DNA of 11,617 bases from an uncultured Oscillospiraceae bacterium (GTDB lineage Bacteria > Bacillota > Clostridia > Oscillospirales > Oscillospiraceae): assembly GCA_934661735.1 (NCBI GenBank), contig CAKUJN010000065.1, positions 1 to 11,617 of the forward strand, in the 5' to 3' direction. Shown one piece after another: positions 6,459 to 11,617 of the stretch. Numbering within the stretch: the first letter of the stretch is position 1; the number at the start of each line of letters is the position of its first letter. A program made the position numbers and the translations under genes. The notes below the pieces were generated by a model, which saw only the letters and a list, made by a program, of their open reading frames with translations, did not search any database and had not been told where the DNA came from.

Positions 6459-6869
6459 ATGGAACCGAAAAAACTGATCGAGCTGGCCATGGAGGCCATG
6501 ACGCACGCCTACGTGCCGTATTCCGGCTTCAAGGTCGGCGCGGCGCTTCTGACGAAGGCGGGAAAGGTCTACACCGGCTGCAACATTGAAAATGCCGCCT
6601 ACGGCCCCAGCAACTGCGCTGAGCGCACCGCATTCTTCAAGGCTGTCAGCGAGGACGAGCGCGAATTTGCCGCCATCGCCGTTGTCGGCGGCAGGGACGG
6701 TATAGTCACGGATATTTTTCCGCCCTGCGGCGTCTGCCGTCAGGTTATGCAGGAGTTCTGCACGCCCGACTTCATGATCTACATGGGCCGCGGCGACGGC
6801 ACATACGAGGCGGCCCGTCTTGACACGCTGCTGCCCTACGGCTTTACAGCGGATAAGTATATGAAGTGA
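6459..6869 (+). CDS. cdd: Cytidine deaminase
   Basis: A 136-aa zinc enzyme deaminating cytidine and deoxycytidine to uridine and deoxyuridine. The homotetrameric short-form family is indicated by the length and motifs: substrate-binding NIENAAYG (42-49), CAER with zinc ligand Cys53 and proton-shuttling Glu55, and PCGVC with zinc ligands Cys90 and Cys93. A strong AAGGGGAG ribosome site lies 8 nt before the ATG. It is the second gene after deoB, and its deoxyuridine product can be used by the upstream Tdk. Identification is firm. Confidence 0.96.
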   Translation: MEPKKLIELAMEAMTHAYVPYSGFKVGAALLTKAGKVYTGCNIENAAYGPSNCAERTAFFKAVSEDEREFAAIAVVGGRDGIVTDIFPPCGVCRQVMQEFCTPDFMIYMGRGDGTYEAARLDTLLPYGFTADKYMK

Positions 6870-6911
6870 CCCGCCGCGCACATTTTCCGCAGCATTGTTC
6901 AGAAAAACGGA

Positions 6912-6929
6912 AACCTTTCGGAAAAGGTT
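6912..6929. promoter_or_regulatory. Inverted repeat overlapping the -35 box
   Basis: AACCTTT (6912-6918) and AAAGGTT (6923-6929) pair around a CGGA loop. The right arm overlaps the -35 box of the lipoprotein promoter. It could be an operator or a weak terminator for deoB-cdd, since a T-run follows a few bases later (6933-6937). No other terminator is visible after cdd. Confidence 0.4.
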
Positions 6930-6956
6930 GCATTTTTGCCGAAAGTATGCGATAAT
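6928..6956 (+). promoter_or_regulatory. Promoter of the BMP lipoprotein gene
   Basis: TTGCAT (6928-6933) and GATAAT (6951-6956) are separated by exactly 17 bp. The 10 bases starting at the -35 box (TTGCATTTTT) are identical to those of the rpiB promoter. Confidence 0.75.
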
Positions 6957-6962
6957 ATGCCA

Positions 6963-6979
6963 TGCGCGCGATGCGCGCA
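6963..6979. promoter_or_regulatory. Palindrome at the transcription start of the lipoprotein gene
   Basis: TGCGCGC (6963-6969) and GCGCGCA (6973-6979) form a perfect 7-bp inverted repeat with a 3-bp spacer starting 7 bp after the -10 box. The position suits a repressor operator or a 5' stabilising hairpin; which one cannot be told from sequence. Confidence 0.45.
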
Positions 6980-7006
6980 AACAAAATAAATACGGAGGAA
7001 TAAACC

Positions 7007-8206
7007 ATGAAAAAGATTCTTGCGCTTCTTCTTGCTCTGGTTATGGTCCTTGGTATGGTCGCCTGTGCCGCCAAGACCGAAACGCCTGCCGCTGAGACGC
7101 CCGCAGCAGAGACTCCTGCTGAGACGCCCGCCGCGGAAGAACCCGCTGCCGAGGAACCGGCCGCTGAGGAGCCTGCTGCGGAAGAACCCGCCGCGGAACC
7201 CATTATCACCAAGATCGCCCTTGTCACCGACGTCGGCACCATCGACGACGAGTCCTTCAATCAGGCGACCTGGCAGGGCGTCGAAGCCTACTGCAAGGCC
7301 AACAACATTGACTATACCTACTATCAGCCCACCGAGGACTCCACTGACGCGCGCTGCATCTCCATCGATCAGGCTGTCAAAGAGGGCGCAAACGTTATCG
7401 TTATGCCTGGCTACCTGTTCGGCGGCTCTATCACCCGCGTGCAGGATCAGTACCCCAACGTCTATTTCGTCGCCATCGACGTTGCTGCCGGCGATCTGAC
7501 CGAGGACTATGTCACGTTCTATGATCCGTCCGCAAACGTTGTCTGCGCAACGTTCGCCGAGGAGCAGGCCGGCTATCTGGCAGGCTACGCGGTTGTCATG
7601 GACGGCTACACCAAGCTCGGCTTCCTGGGCGGCATGGCGGTTCCCGCCGTTATCCGCTACGGCTACGGCTGGCTCCAGGGCGCACGCGACGCGGCAAAGG
7701 AGCTTGGCGTTGAGGTTGAGTGCAAGTACACCTATGCCGGTCAGTTCTCCCCCGATGCCAGCATCACCGCCAAGATGGAAGGCTGGTATGAGGGCGGCAC
7801 GGAGATTGTCTTTGCCTGCGGCGGCGGCATCTATGCTTCCGCGGTTGAGGCTGCGAATATCCACGGTGCAAAGGTCGTTGGCGTTGACGTTGACCAGAGC
7901 TACATCGACGAGTGCATCGTCACCTCTGCTATGAAGGGCCTTCAGAACGTCACTGAAACCATTCTGGGCGCTCTGAACAACGGCGAATGGGCCGATTACA
8001 GCGGCAAGTTCATCAACTACTCCCTGTCCGCCGGCGAATATGTCGGTATCCCGACTGCGGAAAGCTCCTGGAGATTCAACTCCTTCACGGCCGAGCAGTA
8101 TCAGGAGGTTCATGACAAGGTCATGAACGGCGAGATCGTTGTCGACAACACATCTGACAACCCCAACCCCGAGGTTGAGGGTATCAGCGTCACCTACGTT
8201 GACTAA
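7007..8206 (+). CDS. BMP-family nucleoside-binding lipoprotein (ABC transporter substrate-binding protein)
   Basis: A 399-aa exported lipoprotein, likely the substrate-binding part of an ABC importer for purine nucleosides (BmpA/PnrA type). A hydrophobic signal ends in lipobox MVAC with lipid-attachment Cys20. Residues about 25-64 are a low-complexity tether of PAAE/PAAEE repeats, highly acidic. The binding domain follows, starting IALVTDVGTIDDESFNQATWQG, the usual opening of this family. GGAGG lies 8 nt before the start. The gene has its own promoter and a strong terminator, so it is monocistronic; the ATPase and two permeases normally paired with it are not in the window. The nucleoside role fits both the family and the adjacent deo/cdd genes, but the exact ligand is inferred. 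Other BMP proteins bind autoinducers or other small molecules. Confidence 0.9.
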   Translation: MKKILALLLALVMVLGMVACAAKTETPAAETPAAETPAETPAAEEPAAEEPAAEEPAAEEPAAEPIITKIALVTDVGTIDDESFNQATWQGVEAYCKANNIDYTYYQPTEDSTDARCISIDQAVKEGANVIVMPGYLFGGSITRVQDQYPNVYFVAIDVAAGDLTEDYVTFYDPSANVVCATFAEEQAGYLAGYAVVMDGYTKLGFLGGMAVPAVIRYGYGWLQGARDAAKELGVEVECKYTYAGQFSPDASITAKMEGWYEGGTEIVFACGGGIYASAVEAANIHGAKVVGVDVDQSYIDECIVTSAMKGLQNVTETILGALNNGEWADYSGKFINYSLSAGEYVGIPTAESSWRFNSFTAEQYQEVHDKVMNGEIVVDNTSDNPNPEVEGISVTYVD

Positions 8207-8215
8207 GCTTTCCTG

Positions 8216-8249
8216 AAAATCAGCCCCGCCTCTGCGGGGCTGATTTTTT
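8216..8249 (+). terminator. Rho-independent terminator after lipoprotein gene
   Basis: A perfect 14-bp stem (8216-8229 with 8234-8247) with a 4-nt loop and a T-run at 8244-8249, starting 10 bp after the stop codon. Confidence 0.92.
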
Positions 8250-8283
8250 GTGCCCATAGGACACGAGCGAGCTTTTCCGTCAG

Positions 8284-8520
8284 GCACCGGAACTGCCGTT
8301 GAATGCGGGGACACCGCAGTTGTTGCTTTGCAGGCAATTTTGCGCCGCGGTCTGTAGGGGCGGACGACTCTGTCCGCCCAGCACCATCGGCGAATTCGTA
8401 GATGCGCTGTTATTTTTACGGCGGGGTGTTTTGTCATCTTCTTGCGTGGCAGCTGCTTATGATGGAAACACCGTCTCCACGCGGGCGGCGCTGCGGCGTT
8501 GCCACAAAAGAGACAGCTTT
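8284..8520 (-). repeat. MITE-like composite repeat, copy C (reverse, partial)
   Basis: Read on the minus strand, about 8493 down to 8385 matches the copy A core (about 170-280) and copy B core (about 4855-4965), followed by a REP-like palindrome GGGCGGAC/GTCCGCCC (8358-8379). It ends with the terminal-repeat module at 8284-8320 (ACCGGAACTGCCGTTG and the GCGG/CCGC palindrome). The other end, with the TTTTTCTG hairpin, is missing or too diverged. It fills the gap between the lipoprotein terminator and the rpiB promoter; no gene is seen in 8250-8589. Confidence 0.65.
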
Positions 8521-8589
8521 TTGCTGAAACCGGACAAACAGGGCAGAATTGCTGAGGGAAGCGCCGGCGAAAGGAATCTCCGTCAGCGA

Positions 8590-8618
8590 TTGCATTTTTC
8601 CTCTGCACGCGCTATAAT
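8590..8618 (+). promoter_or_regulatory. rpiB: Promoter of rpiB
   Basis: TTGCAT (8590-8595) and a perfect TATAAT (8613-8618) with 17-bp spacing, 27 bp before the start codon. It shares TTGCATTTTT with the lipoprotein promoter. Confidence 0.85.
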
Positions 8619-8645
8619 AAACAAAAAAACTCAGGAGGAATTACT

Positions 8646-9086
8646 ATGATCGCTCTTGCCTGTGACCATGGCGCGTTCGAACTGAAGCACGCCATTATGA
8701 AGCATCTGGAGGCGCGCAGCCTTGCGTACAAGGATTTCGGCTGCTATGACACGTCCAGCTGTGACTATCCCGATTTTGCCGCGCCGGCGGCGCGCGCCGT
8801 TGCCTCGGGCGAATGTGACCGCGGCATCGTTGTCTGCACCACGGGCATCGGTGTGTCGATTTCGGCCAATAAAATCCGCGGCATTCGCTGCGCCCTGCTC
8901 AGCGACATCATGTCCGCGCGCCTGACGCGCGAGCACAACGACACCAACATGATGGCCATGGGTGCGGGCGTCGTGGGCGAAAAGCTGGCGCTTGAGATCG
9001 TCGACATGTGGCTGGATACGCCATTCTCCGGCGAGGCGCGCCACCAGCGGCGCATCGACAAGGTCATGGCGCTGGAAGCGGAATAA
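8646..9086 (+). CDS. rpiB: Ribose-5-phosphate isomerase B (RpiB/LacAB family)
   Basis: A 146-aa isomerase interconverting ribose-5-phosphate and ribulose-5-phosphate in the pentose phosphate pathway. Family marks are the N-terminal IALACDHGAFELK, catalytic base Cys64 in VVCTTGIGVSISANK (the more usual form is CGTGIG, so Thr65 is a mild variation), the HNDTNMMAMGAGVVG segment and the C-terminal RHQRRIDKV phosphate-binding stretch. AGGAGG lies 7 nt before the start. It is monocistronic with its own promoter and terminator. It would use ribose-5-phosphate produced by DeoB, so it extends the neighbouring nucleoside pathway. RpiB relatives can also act on allose-6-phosphate or galactose-6-phosphate (LacAB); the nucleoside context favours RpiB. 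Confidence 0.92.
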   Translation: MIALACDHGAFELKHAIMKHLEARSLAYKDFGCYDTSSCDYPDFAAPAARAVASGECDRGIVVCTTGIGVSISANKIRGIRCALLSDIMSARLTREHNDTNMMAMGAGVVGEKLALEIVDMWLDTPFSGEARHQRRIDKVMALEAE

Positions 9087-9103
9087 TATTTTCGGACGCA
9101 AAG

Positions 9104-9142
9104 CGGCCCGATAAGGAATTATCCTTATCGGGCCGTGTTTTT
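9104..9142 (+). terminator. Rho-independent terminator after rpiB
   Basis: A perfect 14-bp stem (9104-9117 with 9122-9135) with loop ATTA and a T-run at 9138-9142. It lies between the convergent rpiB and SLH genes. On the minus strand no good T-run follows, so it acts mainly for rpiB. Confidence 0.9.
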
Positions 9143-9153
9143 CTGATATGCTC

Positions 9154-10371
9154 CTATGGCAGATGTCGGATATAGGTTGTGCCGCGCACATCCATGCAGG
9201 CCACGCGGTCGCCGACGCGGAATGCTTCGCCTGCGTCAAATTGCTCGACTGTGCCGGCGCCGCTTACCGTCAGCGGGGAAACGGCCGTAACCGTCTCCAT
9301 GCGGCAGTCGGTCACCAGCACGACATCGATTGTATAGTCGCCCGTGTGGTCGACAACCGTCACGCCTGCGCCGGAGGGCAGGTGCTGCATGATTTCGTCG
9401 CTAGCCGGTGCGAAATTGTAATAATACTGCGTGCTGCTGCTGACACTGTAGCCCACGTCTGCGCAGACGTCCAGCGGCGCGTCTGTGTCGGTAAAGGTAT
9501 AATAGACTTCCTCTGACGCGCGGCACGGAATGCCGATGACCTGACCGTCGCGAACGTAGATATCCACGCTCCGGCCCAGCATGCTCAGATCCGAGGCGAC
9601 CTGAAATTCTCTGTGACCGGCCAGCTTTGTTACGCCCTGCGCCAGCCTGCCGCCGGACTGTGTCAGATCGGCGCATTCGTTGCCGGTGACCACGCCGGTG
9701 TAGCGCACGGCCTGATAGCGGATTTCCAGATAGGTGCGCGGCGTCATCAGCGCGTCCAGCACATATCCGACCGTGCCGTCCGGCGCAACAGACGCAACCG
9801 CGCTGCTGCGCAGCGCATTGTAGACCAGCTGGCACGCGCCCTCGCGCGTGAGCGCCGCGTCATACGCACCCGTCAGACCGTTGTAAAGGCCGCAGGCGGC
9901 CGCATCCGCATCCACGTTTTCGCTCCACAGTGCACCGACATAGCGGCTCTGCGGGTAGCCCAGCACGACCAGCAGCATTTTTGCCAGCTCCCGCGCCGTG
10001 ACCTCGTCGTTCGGGCGGAACAGACCGTTTCCGTCGCCGGAGACAATCCCGCGGCCCGCGCAGTAGGAGATGTAGCGCGCGGCCCAGCTGTCGGCTGCGT
10101 CGCCGAATGAAAGTCCGCCTGCCTGCGGGTCGTCCTCGCACAGAATTGCGATGATTTTTGCCATTTCCGCGCGCGTGATGGGGTTGGCGGGGCGGAACGT
10201 CCCGTCGGAATAGCCGCTGATCAGACCCAGATCGACCAGCATCGTCACGGCGTTGACATTGCCGATCTGTCCCTTGTCACGGAAAGCCGCGGACGGACCG
10301 GCAGCGGCGGCCGGAAGCGCGCACGCGCAGAGCAGAACGACAATCAGAATCAGACAGACAGCGCGTTTCAT
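9154..10371 (-). CDS. Exported SLH-domain surface protein
   Basis: A 405-aa secreted protein anchored to the cell wall by S-layer-homology repeats. A signal peptide (1 to about 24, ending ALPAAAAG) is followed by SLH-type repeats at about 30-77 (ISGYSDGTFRPANPITRAEMAKI), 88-139 (VSGDGNGLFRPNDEVTARELAKM) and a weaker third at about 150-188 (LTREGACQLVYNAL). Residues about 195-405 are a beta-rich region I do not recognise. The start at 10371 is chosen for AAAGGAGG 6 nt upstream and because the signal peptide begins there; the upstream in-frame ATG at 10416 is rejected. SLH repeats bind secondary cell-wall polymers, so the protein is cell-surface. The neighbouring minus-strand gene also looks like a surface protein, but a terminator separates them. 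Confidence 0.9.
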   Translation of the reverse strand: MKRAVCLILIVVLLCACALPAAAAGPSAAFRDKGQIGNVNAVTMLVDLGLISGYSDGTFRPANPITRAEMAKIIAILCEDDPQAGGLSFGDAADSWAARYISYCAGRGIVSGDGNGLFRPNDEVTARELAKMLLVVLGYPQSRYVGALWSENVDADAAACGLYNGLTGAYDAALTREGACQLVYNALRSSAVASVAPDGTVGYVLDALMTPRTYLEIRYQAVRYTGVVTGNECADLTQSGGRLAQGVTKLAGHREFQVASDLSMLGRSVDIYVRDGQVIGIPCRASEEVYYTFTDTDAPLDVCADVGYSVSSSTQYYYNFAPASDEIMQHLPSGAGVTVVDHTGDYTIDVVLVTDCRMETVTAVSPLTVSGAGTVEQFDAGEAFRVGDRVACMDVRGTTYIRHLP

Positions 10372-10434
10372 ACGCAGCCTCCTTTCGCTTTGCGGGACAG
10401 GGCCCGCCGGATACAATTCTATCTATGATTATCC

Positions 10435-10462
10435 AGTATACCAGCCCGCCGCGGCATTGCAA
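10435..10462 (-). promoter_or_regulatory. Promoter of the SLH protein gene
   Basis: On the minus strand, TTGCAA (10462-10457) and TATACT (10440-10435) are separated by 16 bp, with TG one base upstream of the -10 box (extended -10). It is about 63 bp before the start codon, leaving room for a leader. Confidence 0.65.
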
Positions 10463-10474
10463 GCATTTCGGCGG

Positions 10475-10493
10475 GATTGTAATGTGATTGTAA
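10475..10493 (-). promoter_or_regulatory. 11-bp-phased direct repeat upstream of SLH promoter
   Basis: Minus-strand TTACAATC occurs at 10493-10486 and again at 10482-10475, exactly 11 bp apart, so both lie on the same face of the helix. It sits 12 bp upstream of the -35 box. The pattern TTACAA-N5-TTACAA is the kind of tandem half-site bound by OmpR/PhoB-family regulators and resembles the Bacillus PhoP box. The regulator is unknown. Confidence 0.5.
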
Positions 10494-10514
10494 GGTTTTC
10501 GGCGGATTTGCGCG

Positions 10515-10549
10515 AAAAAGGACCCCCTCGGGTGAGGGGGTCCCTTTTT
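10515..10549 (-). terminator. Bidirectional-looking terminator upstream of the SLH gene
   Basis: The arms at 10515-10529 and 10534-10549 pair over about 15 bp with one bulged base, and the stem is flanked by A5 on one side and T5 on the other. On the minus strand it ends transcription from the surface-protein gene at 10731-11459 before the SLH promoter. Confidence 0.8.
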
Positions 10550-10730
10550 GTCGTGATGCCATGCGTGCACCAGGCGCATGCCTGTTCTGAGTGTGGGAGT
10601 ACTCAGCTCAAATTTACTGACGCTCCAACATTATGTTGTATCAGATGGTGGTTGCGTACCGCAGCAGCGGAACCGGATGATCGCAGCGGCATCCGGCCCC
10701 GCATACTGCCGGTTTGGATTTTACCAGAGA
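10550..10730. other. Intergenic stretch without a recognised gene
   Basis: It contains two weak inverted repeats: CTGAGT/ACTCAG (10587-10606) and CCGGATG/CATCCGG (10673-10696). I see no tRNA features and no reading frame with a ribosome site. It is probably the 3' untranslated region of the minus-strand surface-protein gene. Confidence 0.4.
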
Positions 10731-11459
10731 TTAGCCCCCGTAGGGAACATAGAACGCAACGATCTTGGTGCCGTAGTACTGGACCCAGACATTCTTAGCG
10801 CCGTCCAGATCAGCAGTCTCGCCAGCGTCGATCTCGTTGTGATTCGTGTCAACCAGATATACAGGGATACCGGTGACATTGACGGCCTTGCTCCATTCAT
10901 CAGCAAAGATGAGGGAGTTCTTGTCGCAGGACTTGATGTCCTTGACAACGACCTTGTTCGTACCAGTGTCAGTCAGCGGAGTGACCTTGGCAACGACAAC
11001 ACCGTCAACGGTCTCGTAATCCAGATTATACAGGCCGGTATCCGTAAACTGCTTGCTGGAACCATTTTCTGTCTCTTCCTTATCGGTCGTGGTGTAAATG
11101 GTGGTCAGTTCGCCGTCAATGTAGACACTCCAGACATCGTAGCGGGTACCCTTGATGGTCTTGGTGTAGCGGGTCGTCCTGTCGAAGGTGAAGCAGATAT
11201 CGCTGGTACCGTCGAGCTTTGCCACATAACCATAGACAACATCAGCATAGCCGTCGCCGTTGTCGTCAATCCACTCCATGTACTGAGCGGACAGAGTGGG
11301 AACATTTTCGAAACCGCTGTAGGAAACATAGGTGTGCAGGCCGGTACGGAACAGGAACTGGGTGTCCTCATTCAGATGGGCACGAACCACAGCCTCTGCA
11401 TCTTCTGCGTCAGCCAGATCATAGATGTTGGGGTCGCCCTTGACGATGAAGGATTCGAA
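10731..11459 (-). CDS. Surface protein, C-terminal part (5' end lost at a sequence junction)
   Basis: The last 242 residues of a larger protein; reading begins at FESFIVKGDPN near 11459, where the DNA changes character. The residues are beta-rich, with many Thr, Tyr, Val and Asp and a single Cys, typical of Gram-positive surface proteins. An acidic loop DDNGDGYAD (65-73) and a second DTNHNEID (204-211) resemble calcium-binding loops. It ends IVAFYVPYGG. The style matches C-terminal regions of SLH proteins in Oscillospiraceae-like genomes, but no SLH repeat is present in this part, so the family is inferred. Base composition is less GC-rich than the metabolic genes, which could mean high expression. 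The frame stays open to the window edge, but codons beyond 11459 look antisense to a different coding strand. Confidence 0.6.
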   Translation of the reverse strand, partial: FESFIVKGDPNIYDLADAEDAEAVVRAHLNEDTQFLFRTGLHTYVSYSGFENVPTLSAQYMEWIDDNGDGYADVVYGYVAKLDGTSDICFTFDRTTRYTKTIKGTRYDVWSVYIDGELTTIYTTTDKEETENGSSKQFTDTGLYNLDYETVDGVVVAKVTPLTDTGTNKVVVKDIKSCDKNSLIFADEWSKAVNVTGIPVYLVDTNHNEIDAGETADLDGAKNVWVQYYGTKIVAFYVPYGG

Positions 11460-11617
11460 GAGCACCCGCTCGCGCGCGCCCTCGATCGCCCGGTCGTGCC
11501 CCGCGCCCGCGACGTCCGCAACGACGAGTCCGGCGGCACCGCCCACGGCATCGCCCTCACCGCCGGCGCGCTGCTCGCCCTCAGCGCCGTCATCGGCACC
11601 AGCTCCCTCGGCGAGGT
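11460..11617 (+). CDS. Partial reading frame of foreign, very high-GC DNA (function unknown)
   Basis: In the plus frame starting at 11460, 52 codons run to the window edge with nearly every third base C or G (only GAT breaks this), a pattern typical of Actinobacteria and unlike the rest of the window. The predicted peptide includes RPVVPRARDVRNDE followed by a hydrophobic Ala/Leu-rich segment (about residues 31-46), so it may be a membrane or exported protein. There is no start codon or ribosome site; the frame simply enters at the junction. I do not recognise the family. The sharp change suggests a chimeric join, not a natural gene border. Confidence 0.4.

Noticed and set aside
6899..8608. 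Long minus-strand open frame (569 codons) opposite the lipoprotein gene
   Set aside because: It runs antisense to a well-supported lipoprotein gene, continues through a terminator and repeat DNA, and has no family features; it is a by-product of high GC.
10550..10730. tRNA or small RNA gene
   Set aside because: No cloverleaf, T-loop consensus or promoter was found; only weak inverted repeats.

Overview
The window looks like a chromosomal segment of a moderately high-GC Gram-positive Clostridia-type bacterium (Bacillota), probably a gut Oscillospiraceae or Ruminococcaceae relative. Supporting this are strong AGGAGG-type ribosome sites, a type II thymidine kinase, a BceS-like histidine kinase, a BMP-type lipoprotein and S-layer-homology (SLH) surface proteins. 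The taxon is an inference from gene content; no 16S rRNA or other phylogenetic marker is present.

Layout. Positions 1-684 are non-coding and consist of an inverted-repeat-bounded element plus REP-like palindromes. From 685 to 2345 the minus strand carries a two-component system (response regulator, then kinase, with ATGA overlap), divergent from a plus-strand nucleoside-salvage block. That block is tdk, deoC and deoD (2517-4548), ending in a clear terminator, then about 690 bp of repeat DNA, then deoB and cdd (5269-6869). It is followed by a purine-nucleoside-type BMP lipoprotein with its own promoter and terminator (7007-8206), a third, partial copy of the repeat (about 8284-8520), and rpiB with its own promoter and terminator (8646-9086). 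Convergent to rpiB is an SLH-domain exported protein (9154-10371, minus). Upstream of it lies the 3' part of a second surface protein (10731-11459, minus).

How the genes work together. The BMP lipoprotein probably captures nucleosides outside the cell. Tdk salvages thymidine, Cdd deaminates (deoxy)cytidine, DeoD phosphorolyses purine (deoxy)nucleosides, DeoB converts (deoxy)ribose-1-P to the 5-phosphate, DeoC splits deoxyribose-5-P to acetaldehyde plus glyceraldehyde-3-P, and RpiB passes ribose-5-P into the pentose phosphate pathway. Together this is a nearly complete nucleoside catabolism and salvage set.

Most noteworthy: (1) a MITE-like intergenic repeat family with terminal inverted repeats, internal hairpins whose stems covary between copies, and REP-like palindromes, one copy lying between deoD and deoB; (2) an 11-bp-phased TTACAA direct repeat upstream of the SLH gene promoter; (3) an abrupt change at about 11460 to very high-GC DNA with a plus-strand actinobacterial-looking reading frame, most simply an assembly chimera. 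I did not find a clear novel multi-gene system; the repeat family is the best candidate for something undescribed.
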